A DNA stretch of 64,000 nt from Phytoactinopolyspora halophila (GTDB lineage: Bacteria; Actinomycetota; Actinomycetes; Jiangellales; Jiangellaceae), in NCBI RefSeq assembly GCF_003287285.1, contig NZ_QMIG01000002.1, forward strand, positions 310,001-374,000. The letters are read 5' to 3'. Below are positions 1 through 8,240 of this stretch, one piece after another. The number at the start of each line of letters is the position of its first letter. Within the stretch, counting starts at the first letter, position 1. Both the position numbers and the translations under genes were made by a program. The notes under the pieces are model-generated. The model was not told the DNA's origin. It saw only the letters and a list, made by a program, of their open reading frames with translations, and made no database searches.

Positions 1-1
1 A

Positions 2-76
2 CAGGCAGTGATAATCGATAACACAGGGGCCAAAGTGGCGAAGATCGACCGTCTCGACACCGGCACGGCGTCGTGA
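2..76 (+). CDS. C-terminal end of a gene entering from the left (partial)
   Basis: An open frame runs from the left edge to a TGA and ends ...RLDTGTAS. About three quarters of its codons end in G or C, as in the neighbouring genes, so it is probably the last 24 codons of a real gene. The peptide is too short to name the product. The stop lies just before the first possible start of the next gene. Confidence 0.4.
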   Translation, partial: QAVIIDNTGAKVAKIDRLDTGTAS

Positions 77-189
77 CACGTGCGACAGTATCCAGCAAGA
101 TATGCAGCGGGCCGGCCGGGCAATACGGGGGAGCATTCCGGCCAGACGAAGGTCCGGCCGCTGTTCACGGTCCGAGTACGGGTGATCAC

Positions 190-744
190 GTGTTCCCTCG
201 CAGGTTCGCGCTCGTCCGGCACGTCGATCTCACCGGCGTGTCCGGCGTCGGCGTGGTCGCGTACGGCGTGATGTTCGCCGACGGACACGTAGCCCTGCGG
301 TGGTGTTCGGACCATCCGGCGACGAGCCTGTGGAACTCCATCGACGACCTGATGGCGGTCCACGGACACGGCGACTCGACCAGCGTGCAGTGGATCGACA
401 GTGCCGAGGATCGCCTCCAGGAAGCCATCGACTCCCTCAACGCGCCGCAGCAAGGACGCCGGGCCCGGCGTGCTCCGCGACAGCTCAACCCCGCAGCCGC
501 AGAGGAACCGAGTCCCGCACCCCCTCCGCCGCCTCGCGAGGAGTCACCCCCACCGGACGAAGATTCGCCCCCACCGGTATCGGTGCACGCCGCTCCCTCG
601 ATTCCCCCGGAAACCCAGCAACGAGCAGACAATACGGGGCGGGACGCCGAGCGTGAAGAATCATTTTTACCCGCTCAACGCCGAACTGGGGGCCGGCACC
701 GGCGCCGCCAGGAGCCAGGCGAGGAGTCCGCCCACCGGAGATGA
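190..744 (+). CDS. Conserved actinobacterial protein with Pro-rich C-terminal tail, function unknown
   Basis: The first ~70 residues from the GTG at 190 form a compact, conserved-looking domain (FALVRHVDLTGVSGVGVVAYG, then a segment around WNSIDDLMAVHGHG). I remember this domain from many short actinobacterial proteins of unknown role. The rest is a low-complexity tail rich in Pro, Glu and Arg, about 105 residues long, likely disordered. The frame stays open upstream to a GTG at 73. That start would overlap the previous gene and add residues with no recognisable character, so 190 is preferred. No signal peptide or membrane segment is visible. The gene converges with the GntR gene on the other strand. 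Confidence 0.6.
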   Translation: MFPRRFALVRHVDLTGVSGVGVVAYGVMFADGHVALRWCSDHPATSLWNSIDDLMAVHGHGDSTSVQWIDSAEDRLQEAIDSLNAPQQGRRARRAPRQLNPAAAEEPSPAPPPPPREESPPPDEDSPPPVSVHAAPSIPPETQQRADNTGRDAEREESFLPAQRRTGGRHRRRQEPGEESAHRR

Positions 745-790
745 CCCGCGTGCCGCGCCAGGTGCGCGTCGGTGACGCGCGAGCCGTCAG

Positions 791-1492
791 CTACGTCGGC
801 TGCAGCTCGACCCGGAACTGGTACCGGTCACCGCGGTAGACCGAGCGGACGAACTCGACCACATGGCCATCGCGGGAACGCGACGTCCGCTCGAAGAGGA
901 ACGCGGGCGAATGCAGCGGGACTTCGAGAATCTCCGACTCCCGCTCGTCGGTGACGGTCGCCTCGATGTTCTGCACTCCGCCGGCGATGGCGATCCCGTA
1001 CTGCTCGTGCAGCAGCTCGTAGAACGACGCGTCGTCCAGCTCGTGCCCTTTCAGACCCGGCGCCACCCGGCCCGGTACGTGCAACGTCTCGAGCGCCATC
1101 GGTGCCTCGTCGGCCATCCGTAGCCGCACGACGCGGAGCACGGGATCGCCGGTGGAGATCTCCAGTCGCTTGGCGAGTTTCGGGCTGGCTGACATCTCAC
1201 CGGTATCGAGCGTCTGGCTCGACGGCGTCGCGCCGCGCTGGCGCATGTCTTCGGAGAACGACGAGACCGCCAGGCCCTGGGCGATCTTCGGCCCGGCCAC
1301 GAACGTACCCGCGCCATGCTTGCGCATCAGGCGCCCTTCACGAACCACTTCCTCGATGGCACGGCGTAGCGTCATCCGGGCCACCCCGAACTGTGGAGCG
1401 AGCGCCCGTTCCGGCGGGAGCGCTTCGCCGACGTCCATTTCCGCGATCAGATCGAGAATCTGGTCCCGGACCGAGAGATACTTCTTCGCCAC
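791..1492 (-). CDS. GntR-family transcriptional regulator, HutC/DasR-like (UTRA domain)
   Basis: This 233-residue protein has an N-terminal winged helix-turn-helix (about residues 5-72, with the GntR signature around VARMTLRRAIEEV and GTFVAGP). A C-terminal UTRA effector domain follows (about 90-230). That is the layout of the HutC/DasR subfamily, which usually senses sugar phosphates, amino-sugar phosphates or related small molecules. It is divergent from a secreted glycosidase gene. The intervening 181 bp carry a palindrome close to the DasR box (1644-1659). I infer that it represses that glycosidase, and possibly itself. The effector cannot be read from sequence. Confidence 0.88.
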   Translation of the reverse strand: MAKKYLSVRDQILDLIAEMDVGEALPPERALAPQFGVARMTLRRAIEEVVREGRLMRKHGAGTFVAGPKIAQGLAVSSFSEDMRQRGATPSSQTLDTGEMSASPKLAKRLEISTGDPVLRVVRLRMADEAPMALETLHVPGRVAPGLKGHELDDASFYELLHEQYGIAIAGGVQNIEATVTDERESEILEVPLHSPAFLFERTSRSRDGHVVEFVRSVYRGDRYQFRVELQPT

Positions 1493-1643
1493 GCTGCCCC
1501 TTCCGATCAGATGCCTGTATTTTCCCGCCCCTTGTCAAGTGTCACAGCAAGGGGAGGGCAGGCAGCGCGCCGCAGGTCGAAAATAATTCTCCGCCGGGTC
1601 TGGACGGATCTGGTACGGATCATCCAGACTGTGGGCCACCCAT

Positions 1644-1659
1644 ATTGGTCTAGTCCACT
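1644..1659. promoter_or_regulatory. DasR-like operator (dre-type palindrome)
   Basis: ATTGGTCTAGTCCACT differs at two positions from the Streptomyces DasR box as I remember it (ACTGGTCTAGACCACT). It lies between the divergent GntR gene and the glycosidase, immediately before the glycosidase ribosome-binding site (AGGAGG at 1661-1666). A bound repressor there would block transcription of the glycosidase gene. Confidence 0.6.
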
Positions 1660-1673
1660 GAGGAGGATCCTCC

Positions 1674-3260
1674 ATGGCACGATCACTTCGTAGCCGCATG
1701 TTCACCTCGATCGGGGTGGCTGCGGCAGGTCTCCTCGCCACGACGATGGCGGTGCCGTCGACGGCATCCACGAGCGATGATCCACCCGAAGAGTGGCGCA
1801 GCTACTGGGTCGACGCGTTCAACCCGGGGATATACAGCCCGGAAGAAGTCGACAAGCTCGTCGACGACGCCCTGGCCATCAATTCCAACGCCATCATCGT
1901 CCAGACCGTCCGGCGTTACGACTGTTTCTGCAACGACGCGCTGTACCCGCGTACCGATGCCGCAGTCGACGCCGAACCCTACGATCCACTTGCCGAGATC
2001 ATCGAGAAGGCCCACGATGCGGGCCTGGAAGTCCATGCGTGGGTCAACGTCAACACGCTGTGGAACCTCGCCGATCCTCCGAGCTCGCCAGATCACGTCT
2101 TCAACCAGCACGGTCCAGACGCCGAGGGATCCGACCGCTGGCTGAACAAGATGGAGGACGGAACCGAGTTCCAGGGCAACAACGCCTACATCGATCCAGG
2201 TCATCCCGACGCGGTGGAGTACATCGTCGAGGGAGTCCAGAGCATCGTCCGCGAATACGACGTGGACGGGATCAATCTCGACTACGTCCGCTACCCCGAT
2301 TTCAGCTCGTCCACAGAGCACAGCGATTGGGGATACAACGACGTCTCCGTCGCCCGCTTCCAGGAAGCCACGGGACGCGACGACGTTCCCGAGGCGTCGG
2401 ACGAGGAATGGAACGACTGGCGCCGCGACCAGGTGACCAATCTCGTGCGCAAGATCTACCTTGGCATGTGGGAGGTCGATCCCGAGGCGCGGCTATCCAT
2501 GGACGCGATCACCTATGGCTTCGGCCCACAGTCCGTCGGTGGCTGGGAGCAGACCCGCACCTACGCCGAGGTCCTCCAGGACTGGAAGGGCTGGCAAGAC
2601 GAGGGAATCATGGACACGGTCGTGGCCATGAACTACAAGCGCCAGTGGATGGACGACCAGGCGCAGATGTTCGCCGAGTGGAACGAAGTCCTCGCTGACT
2701 GGCAGGGCGACCGGCAATCCGTCTCGGGTCCCGCGCTGTATCTCAACGAAGTCGAGGACAGTCTCGAGCAGGTGAACGAGCTCCGGGAGCCCACCGAGGC
2801 CGGCAATACCGTCGCTGGCTGGAGCGGATACTCGTACGCCAACCCCAGCCAGACCGCCACGGGAAGTTCGCAAGAGGTGAAGGACGCGGAACGCGACGCC
2901 CTGGTGGAAGCCTTCACCACCGGAGACGACGCGCCCTTCGCCGAGCCGGCCGCGGTGCCGACGATGCCCTGGAAGGCCGAGCCCACCGACGGGCACATCA
3001 CCGGTGAGCTGGTGACCCGCAGCGGCGAACCGCTCGACCAGGTCGAGCTGACCTTGCGCCCCCTGACCGGCGGAGGCGAGAAGCAGACACGCCTCAGCGA
3101 CGGTTCCGGCTGGTTCGGATTCGCCCACGTCCCCGAGGGCCACTACCTGATCGAGGTTGACTTGCCGGACGGCGTCGTCGGCAAACCGGTCGCCTCGGCA
3201 CGCGTGAATGCCGGCGAGATCACCACGACCGACATGTCACCACTGATCCGGTTACAGTGA
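1674..3260 (+). CDS. Secreted family-10-like glycoside hydrolase (GHL10/DUF187)
   Basis: This 528-residue protein starts with an export signal (about 1-32, Arg-rich then hydrophobic, ending near PSTAST). A GHL10-type TIM-barrel follows (about 40-420). Typical marks are EEWRSYWVDAF near the start, EVHAWVN in the middle and DGINLDYVRYP at about 197-207, where acidic catalytic residues are expected. The last ~90 residues resemble a carboxypeptidase-regulatory-like beta-sandwich. Related enzymes act on extracellular polysaccharides or peptidoglycan-like material; the substrate here is unknown. The start is supported by AGGAGG seven bases upstream. The neighbouring operator suggests control by the divergent GntR protein. 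Confidence 0.85.
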   Translation: MARSLRSRMFTSIGVAAAGLLATTMAVPSTASTSDDPPEEWRSYWVDAFNPGIYSPEEVDKLVDDALAINSNAIIVQTVRRYDCFCNDALYPRTDAAVDAEPYDPLAEIIEKAHDAGLEVHAWVNVNTLWNLADPPSSPDHVFNQHGPDAEGSDRWLNKMEDGTEFQGNNAYIDPGHPDAVEYIVEGVQSIVREYDVDGINLDYVRYPDFSSSTEHSDWGYNDVSVARFQEATGRDDVPEASDEEWNDWRRDQVTNLVRKIYLGMWEVDPEARLSMDAITYGFGPQSVGGWEQTRTYAEVLQDWKGWQDEGIMDTVVAMNYKRQWMDDQAQMFAEWNEVLADWQGDRQSVSGPALYLNEVEDSLEQVNELREPTEAGNTVAGWSGYSYANPSQTATGSSQEVKDAERDALVEAFTTGDDAPFAEPAAVPTMPWKAEPTDGHITGELVTRSGEPLDQVELTLRPLTGGGEKQTRLSDGSGWFGFAHVPEGHYLIEVDLPDGVVGKPVASARVNAGEITTTDMSPLIRLQ

Positions 3261-3268
3261 TGTCTCAC

Positions 3269-3292
3269 CCGAGCGGATGGATTCCCGCTCGG
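3269..3292 (+). terminator. Small hairpin after the glycosidase gene
   Basis: CCGAGCGG pairs perfectly with CCGCTCGG across an 8-nt loop, eight bases after the stop codon. There is no T-run. It may act together with the stronger hairpin just downstream. Confidence 0.45.
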
Positions 3293-3308
3293 TCTCCGTG
3301 ATTCGATG

Positions 3309-3344
3309 AAGGCGCCGGCCACCGATAGCTGCGGCCGGCGCCTT
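3309..3344. terminator. Strong 12-bp hairpin terminator
   Basis: AAGGCGCCGGCC pairs perfectly with GGCCGGCGCCTT around a 12-nt loop and is followed by CTTA. It separates the glycosidase from the next transcription unit and is the most likely end of the glycosidase transcript. Confidence 0.7.
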
Positions 3345-3409
3345 CTTACGAGTTGGCCCGCCGCGTTGTATCGTGAGTGCCGCCCGTGGAAAACGTAGGA
3401 GGTGCACCC

Positions 3410-3784
3410 GTGGTCGAAGGCCGTATCGCGCGGCACCGACGCTCGGCGGGGTGGCGGCTTCCCGCGCTGTTGCTGACCGGCCTCCTCATGATCATCACCA
3501 CGGGCCTACCCGCCACGGGTTCGCCGGACTCCGAAGCGGAGAGCAACGAGTTCAGCGGCACGACCTTCACGGCACTCGACGGAACACCTGCGCCGACCAT
3601 CACGGGTCTGGCGCCCAACAGCGAGTCGGATCTCGTGCCGCCCCCGTCCCAGGGCCATGAGCTCACCGCGCTCGACCTCTATCCACCCCAAGACCACGCC
3701 ACTGGCCGGCACGTGGCGATCACCGAGGCCGTCGGCAACACCGGCCATCCCGACCGGGCGCCTCCCGGCGCCGGGCAGCTGTAG
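3410..3784 (+). CDS. Small membrane-anchored or secreted protein upstream of secDF
   Basis: A GTG at 3410 with an excellent AGGAGGT six bases upstream begins a 124-residue protein. Residues about 1-18 are basic and are followed by a hydrophobic helix (about 18-38, core LLLTGLLMIITTGL), so it is exported or anchored with the remainder outside. The outer part is Pro/Thr/Ser-rich with no recognised domain. It lies 90 bp upstream of the fused secDF gene on the same strand and could be co-transcribed with it. A role alongside SecDF is only a guess. Upstream in-frame GTG codons at 3377 lack a ribosome-binding site. Confidence 0.55.
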   Translation: MVEGRIARHRRSAGWRLPALLLTGLLMIITTGLPATGSPDSEAESNEFSGTTFTALDGTPAPTITGLAPNSESDLVPPPSQGHELTALDLYPPQDHATGRHVAITEAVGNTGHPDRAPPGAGQL

Positions 3785-3874
3785 ACGTACTGCCCGGCCC
3801 TTCGCCCGGTAGCTCGCCGCGTCAACACCCACCAGGCGAGTTCCCTACCGGGCGGTCTTTCCTGGAGTTTCTTC

Positions 3875-6460
3875 GTGGACAATTCGACCGCGTTCTACCT
3901 CGTCTTTGCCGTCGTGGCTGCCTGTACAGCCACCTACGGGTTCTTCCGGCAACGCGCGATCAAGAAGGGAAATCGGAACGTCGTCGAGACCGGTCGCACG
4001 CTCCGCGTGATCGTCGCCTTCCTGGTCCTCGGCGCGTCCGCATGGGTCACCATGACGGCGAGCCCGAATCTCGGCCTCGATCTCGAGGGCGGCGCGCAGA
4101 TCACCCTGGAGGCCGAAGACGGGCCGGAGGCCGAAGCCAACGCCGAGAACACTGACCGGGCCCTCGAAGTCCTTCGCCGGCGCGTGGACGCGCTGGGCGT
4201 GTCCGAGCCCTCGCTGACTCGCTCCGGCGAGAACCGGATCATCGTCGAACTCCCCGGTGTCGAAGATCCCACCGAAGCGGCGGAGACGTTGGGCCAGACC
4301 GCGCAGCTCACCTTCCATTCGGTCCTGGGGTACGCGAGCCAAGAGGAGCTCCAGAACGGCGGCGCGGACTCGGGCGCCGACGATTCGAACTCCGAGAACT
4401 CGAGCTCCGACGATACGTCCGCAAACGACGAGGACGCGGACACCGAGGAAGCCAACGCGAGCGATGACGAGGGCGCCGGCGACGAGGCCACGGGAGACGA
4501 GGAGAGCGGCGGCTCGGCCGGCGCTGCCGACGAGTTCGACCCTTCCGCCGAGGAGTCCGTGATCGCCGACGAACGCGGCCAGCCGTTGCTGCTCGACTCG
4601 TTTGGGATGACCGGCGAGGAAGTCTCTTCCGCCACCGCACAGTTCGACGCCGAGCAATATCAGGGCTGGGTGGTCCACGTCGACTTCACCGGCGACGGCA
4701 GTAGCGAATGGGCAGACCTGACCGGTCACGCCGCCTGTTTCAACGAAACCGACCCCCAGCGCCGCGTGGCGATCGTCCTCGACGGCGATGTGATCTCGTC
4801 GCCGACGGTGCAAGACGCGGCGTGCGATGTCGGCCAGCAGGGCGGCACGACTCGCATCATCGGAGATTTCGACCAGGAATCCGCCGAGGAGCTGGCGGCA
4901 CTGATCGAAGGGGGTGCGCTACCGCTTCCGGTGGAGATCATCGAGCAGCGCGTCGTCGGCCCGACGCTTGGTGAGGCAGCGATCTCCGCGAGCGCGTGGG
5001 CGGCCATCATCGGCATCTCGCTCACGGCGGTATTCGTCGTCGTTACCTACCGGCTGATCGGCCTGATGGCCGTCGGCGCACTAGTCGGTTACGCCGCGAT
5101 GGCCTTCGCGGCGCTGACTGCGGTCGGGGCCACCTTGACGCTGCCCGGCCTCGCCGGATTCGTGCTCGCCATCGGCATGGCCGTCGACGCCAATGTGCTG
5201 ATCTTCGAACGAGCGCGGGAGGACTACGTCGACGGGGGGACGAGTCTGCGCAACGCGCTCCCCAGCGGGTTCAAGAAGGCGATTTCGGCGATCGCCGACG
5301 CGAACGTCACTACCTTGATCGCTGCTACTCTGCTGTTCTTCCTCGCCGCCGGCCCGGTCCAAGGTTTCGGTGTCACCTTGACGATCGGTGTCGTCGCTTC
5401 CCTGCTCGCAGCTCTCGTGCTCACCCGGGCGCTGGGCGAATGGCTGATCAGCCGGCCGTGGGTGCGGCGCAATCCCGGGGTCAGTGGCCTCGCCAAGCAC
5501 ACCCGGGTCCGCAGGTGGCTGCGCGAGCGCAGCCCGGATCTGATGCGGCGTTCCCGCCAGTTCCTGGCCGTATCGCTCATCGCCGTCGCCGTCGCCGGGG
5601 CCGGAATCGCCATGCGTGGGCTCAATTTCGGCATCGAGTTCACCGGCGGACGGATCGTCGAGGTCCAGCCAGAGGAGCAGGTCGACATCGAGGATGCCCG
5701 CGACGTCGTCACCGAGGTCGGCTTCCCGACCGCGATCGTCAACGAGTCGGGAGGCGCCGGCGAGGACGCCATCTCGGTGCGAGCCGCCGACATGGGCGAC
5801 ACCGAAGCACAAGAGATCATCGGCGCCATCTCCGAGCTGGGCAACGGTGGTGACCTCATCCGCGACGAGATGATCGGCCCCAGCCTGGGAGAAGAACTCC
5901 AGCGCAACGGGCTCATCGCGCTCGCCGTCGCGCTCGCGGCCCAATTGTCGTATCTGGCGATCAGGTTCAGATGGACATTCAGCACCGGCGCGGTCATTGC
6001 ACTGTTCCAGAACGTGATCATCACCATCGGTGTCTTCGCCTGGCTGGGCAAACCGATCGATGGAATCTTCCTCGCGGCGATTCTCACCATCATCGGCTAC
6101 ACGGTGAACGACTCCGTCGTCGTATTCGACCGCATCCGCGAAGCGTGGCGGGGTCGCCGGGGTGAGAATTTCGGCGGGATCGCGAACACGGCCGTGCTCG
6201 ATACCTTGCCCCGTTCGGTGAACACCGGCCTGAGCACGCTGTTCCCGCTCATCGCTCTGTTCGCGCTCGGAGGCGACTCGCTCTCCGATTTCGCCTTCGC
6301 GCTGATCATCGGGATCCTCATCGGCACCTACTCCTCGAACTTCACCGCCACACCGCTGGCGGTCGAGCTGGAGAGCCGGTATCCAGCTCCGGAGCCGAAG
6401 GAGAAGGACGAAGTCACCAAGGGCAACCGCGAGGACCCCAACTACGGCGCCGTCGTCTGA
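3875..6460 (+). CDS. secDF: Fused protein-export membrane protein SecDF
   Basis: SecD and SecF act with SecYEG and use the proton gradient to pull exported proteins across the membrane. Both halves are present in one 861-residue chain. SecD is marked by GLDLEGG near residue 65 and GMAVDANVLIFERA near 434. SecF is marked by NFGIEFTGG near 585 and TVNDSVVVFDRIRE near 743. Around 12 membrane helices can be counted. Residues about 152-228, in the external SecD loop, form a very acidic Asp/Glu/Ser/Asn insert of about 75 residues. Most actinobacteria keep secD and secF separate beside yajC, which is absent here, so this may be an extra copy. The start is a GTG with only a weak ribosome-binding site. 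Confidence 0.85.
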   Translation: MDNSTAFYLVFAVVAACTATYGFFRQRAIKKGNRNVVETGRTLRVIVAFLVLGASAWVTMTASPNLGLDLEGGAQITLEAEDGPEAEANAENTDRALEVLRRRVDALGVSEPSLTRSGENRIIVELPGVEDPTEAAETLGQTAQLTFHSVLGYASQEELQNGGADSGADDSNSENSSSDDTSANDEDADTEEANASDDEGAGDEATGDEESGGSAGAADEFDPSAEESVIADERGQPLLLDSFGMTGEEVSSATAQFDAEQYQGWVVHVDFTGDGSSEWADLTGHAACFNETDPQRRVAIVLDGDVISSPTVQDAACDVGQQGGTTRIIGDFDQESAEELAALIEGGALPLPVEIIEQRVVGPTLGEAAISASAWAAIIGISLTAVFVVVTYRLIGLMAVGALVGYAAMAFAALTAVGATLTLPGLAGFVLAIGMAVDANVLIFERAREDYVDGGTSLRNALPSGFKKAISAIADANVTTLIAATLLFFLAAGPVQGFGVTLTIGVVASLLAALVLTRALGEWLISRPWVRRNPGVSGLAKHTRVRRWLRERSPDLMRRSRQFLAVSLIAVAVAGAGIAMRGLNFGIEFTGGRIVEVQPEEQVDIEDARDVVTEVGFPTAIVNESGGAGEDAISVRAADMGDTEAQEIIGAISELGNGGDLIRDEMIGPSLGEELQRNGLIALAVALAAQLSYLAIRFRWTFSTGAVIALFQNVIITIGVFAWLGKPIDGIFLAAILTIIGYTVNDSVVVFDRIREAWRGRRGENFGGIANTAVLDTLPRSVNTGLSTLFPLIALFALGGDSLSDFAFALIIGILIGTYSSNFTATPLAVELESRYPAPEPKEKDEVTKGNREDPNYGAVV

Positions 6461-6463
6461 CCC

Positions 6464-6553
6464 CTACCACCCCGCCTCCCGTGATCATGAACACTAGTCG
6501 GCCCATGGGCGGCTAGTGTTCATGATCACGGGAAGCGGGGTGGTAGCGTTTTT
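6464..6553. terminator. 83-nt two-part inverted repeat with T-run between secDF and tRNA-Thr
   Basis: The outer arms CTACCACCCCGC (6464-6475) and GCGGGGTGGTAG (6535-6546) pair perfectly over 12 bp. After a 2-nt mismatch on each side, the inner arms (6478-6497 and 6513-6532) pair perfectly over 20 bp. The 15-nt loop itself contains the palindrome GCCCATGGGC. Five T residues follow at 6549-6553. The stem is much longer than a normal terminator, so it may also be a palindromic repeat family. It begins three bases after the secDF stop and ends seven bases before tRNA-Thr. Confidence 0.75.
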
Positions 6554-6559
6554 ACGTAC

Positions 6560-6636
6560 GCCCGAATAGCTCAGCTGGTCAGAGCAACCGCCTTGTAAGC
6601 GGTAGGTCGCCGGTTCGAATCCGGCTTCGGGCTCCA
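6560..6636 (+). tRNA. tRNA-Thr (anticodon TGT)
   Basis: A full cloverleaf can be drawn. The acceptor stem GCCCGAA pairs with TTCGGGC. The anticodon stem ACCGC/GCGGT encloses loop CTTGTAA, giving anticodon TGT. The T-arm is CCGG TTCGAAT CCGG, and CCA is encoded. It reads ACA threonine codons. The DNA immediately downstream carries recombinase remnants, so the 3' end of this gene is a likely attachment site for an integrative element. Confidence 0.95.
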
Positions 6637-6707
6637 CCTGCGAAAACATCGACCTGTGCCTGAGCACAGCGCTTGACGATCGCATAACACAAGGACACCT
6701 GCCCCCC

Positions 6708-7350
6708 ATGGACGATGTCTTCAGGGCCTGCCAGGCGAGCTTCGACCTTGCCCTGGAGACCGACGGCAAGTCCGACAAGACGCGCGAGAACTACGGCCGT
6801 GCTGTCCGCCAGTTCGCCGCGTAGTTGCGCGCCAACGGTCTACAGGCCGATGTCAACCGGGTCAAGGTCGATCACGTGCGCCGCTGGCTGACCAGTTTGC
6901 GCGGCCAGGTCGCCGAGTCCACCGAAACGACAAGGGCAAGCCGCGGAGACATTCCTGGAGCCACGCAATTGTTCGGTCGATGGCGCTTCGACGAACAGGC
7001 ACTCGAAGCTTGGATCGCATCTGAGACGGCGCGTGACCCATGGGCCGGACCCCGGCCAAGGGATCCCGAAGGGCCGCCCTCACATGCGACGCTCCCGCAG
7101 GTGGAAGCCGTGAGAAGCCCGACGCTGGAGCCGATGTACGTCAGCCTCAAAGCCCGCCGCCGAGTTCCTCGACTTCTGTACCGGCGCGTGACCGAGCTCG
7201 CGCACATGTACATTTTCGACGTCCGCTATCTGGGCAGCCGACGCCTGGTGAACTTGGCTGGCCGATCGATCCGCCGCACTCGTACTACTGATCCATCCTC
7301 ACCGCCGACCGAATGCCAACTACGGGGGAAGTCGACCGAATGGACCATCC
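6708..7350 (+). pseudogene. Degraded tyrosine-recombinase (integrase) N-terminus with amber codon, fused to HTH remnants
   Basis: From the ATG at 6708 the reading frame resembles the core-binding domain of phage-type integrases (KSDKTRENYGRAVRQFAA, then VDHVRRWLTSLRGQV). It is interrupted by TAG at 6822-6824 and continues in the same frame after it. Past about 6930 the similarity changes to pieces of excisionase-like HTH proteins (GRWRFDEQALEAWIAS; in another frame MYVSLKAAAEFL). No catalytic domain (R...HxxR...Y) is present. It is therefore an inactive remnant formed by mutation and deletion, beside the tRNA-Thr attachment site. Confidence 0.6.
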
Positions 7351-7352
7351 CA

Positions 7353-7541
7353 ATGCCCAAGCTCAGTTACACGCCACGCGAGGCCGCCGACGAGACCGGT
7401 ATCTCCGAGGAGACGATCCGTGCCGCGATCCGCGCTGGTGATCTGCCGACGGCGCCAATCGTCGTCAACGGCCGGCAGATCCGCAGACAAATCATCCTCC
7501 ACGAGGACCTGGTGCACTGGCTGACGGCGGAACGTAGGTGA
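7353..7541 (+). CDS. Small helix-turn-helix protein, excisionase-like
   Basis: The 62-residue protein begins MPKLSYTPREAADETGISE and ends with LHEDLVHWLTAERR. It fits the HTH_17/excisionase pattern, with recognition-helix region ETIRAAIRAGDLPTAPI. Such proteins direct excision or regulate genes in actinobacterial integrative elements. The ribosome-binding site is weak. The next HTH gene starts six bases after this stop, so the two were probably co-transcribed. Confidence 0.5.
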   Translation: MPKLSYTPREAADETGISEETIRAAIRAGDLPTAPIVVNGRQIRRQIILHEDLVHWLTAERR

Positions 7542-7547
7542 TCGAGG

Positions 7548-7792
7548 GTGGCTCAGTACCTCACCGCCGACCAGATGACTGCGGTTCTCCACGTCCACCC
7601 GTCGACCGTGCGTCGCTGGGCCGAAGGGGAGAAGATCCCCGCGGTCAAACTTCCCGGCAACGAGGACGGCAACGGCCGTACCCGCTGGCGGTCGACAAGG
7701 ACCGCGTCATCACCCGCCTGTCTACCGATGTAGCGGATCCGTGGGCACGCACCGGAACGCAAGGCATCGGGCGGCCACGTCGAGACCGGTAG
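7548..7792 (+). pseudogene. Second excisionase-like HTH gene, frameshifted
   Basis: From the GTG at 7548 the protein reads VAQYLTADQMTAVLHVHPST and then VRRWAEGEKIPAVKLPG, a typical HTH_17 N-terminus. Around 7685-7693 the expected ending continues in another frame (VDKDRVITRLSTDVADPW), which runs to a stop at 7792. One missing base at CGCTGGCG|GTCGAC would join the two parts as RWRVDKD. In the unshifted frame the gene ends at 7733 with unrelated residues. It is most likely broken, or else affected by a sequencing error. Confidence 0.5.
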
Positions 7793-7893
7793 GACTGTAC
7801 CTCCTGGTTGTGCCAAGATGACCCTGTGAGCGCTGGCGGCCTACCCGAGCAGCCCTGCCCACCCGGGCGGGGTAAGACTCGGGAGGACACACC

Positions 7894-8154
7894 ATGCAAC
7901 GCTCCACCCCAAGGCGTCTGATCCGCCGCACGCCACGGTTTGCCGTCACCCCTGACGGCGTCGTCATCATTCGCCGACGCCCGTTCGTCGCCACGTGCCA
8001 CGCTCTCGGCGATGCCATCGAACGCCTCGACCGTCTCCTCGACAACATTCCCGCGTACCTGCACGACGGCCACCACCGTCGGTGGTGGCGTCACGGACAG
8101 TGGGGATGCCGGCTGCACTTTTCGCGCGTCTGGCTGCCACTGCAGGATGTCTAA
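7894..8154 (+). CDS. Small hypothetical protein in the accessory region
   Basis: An ATG at 7894 is preceded by GGGAGGA at a good distance and opens an 86-residue, Arg/His/Trp-rich protein. It includes a run reading TPDGVVIIRRRPFVATCHAL and then GDAIERLDRLLDNIPAYL. I recognise no family. No signal peptide or membrane helix is visible. The good ribosome-binding site and codon use support a real gene, probably cargo of the element downstream of tRNA-Thr. Confidence 0.45.
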   Translation: MQRSTPRRLIRRTPRFAVTPDGVVIIRRRPFVATCHALGDAIERLDRLLDNIPAYLHDGHHRRWWRHGQWGCRLHFSRVWLPLQDV

Positions 8155-8240
8155 CGCCGTTCAGCGTCCGCCCTCACCACGATTCGACGTATTGAGCTGC
8201 AGTGATGTTCTGTCTGCCGATAGATGTACGCTGCGGCAGC

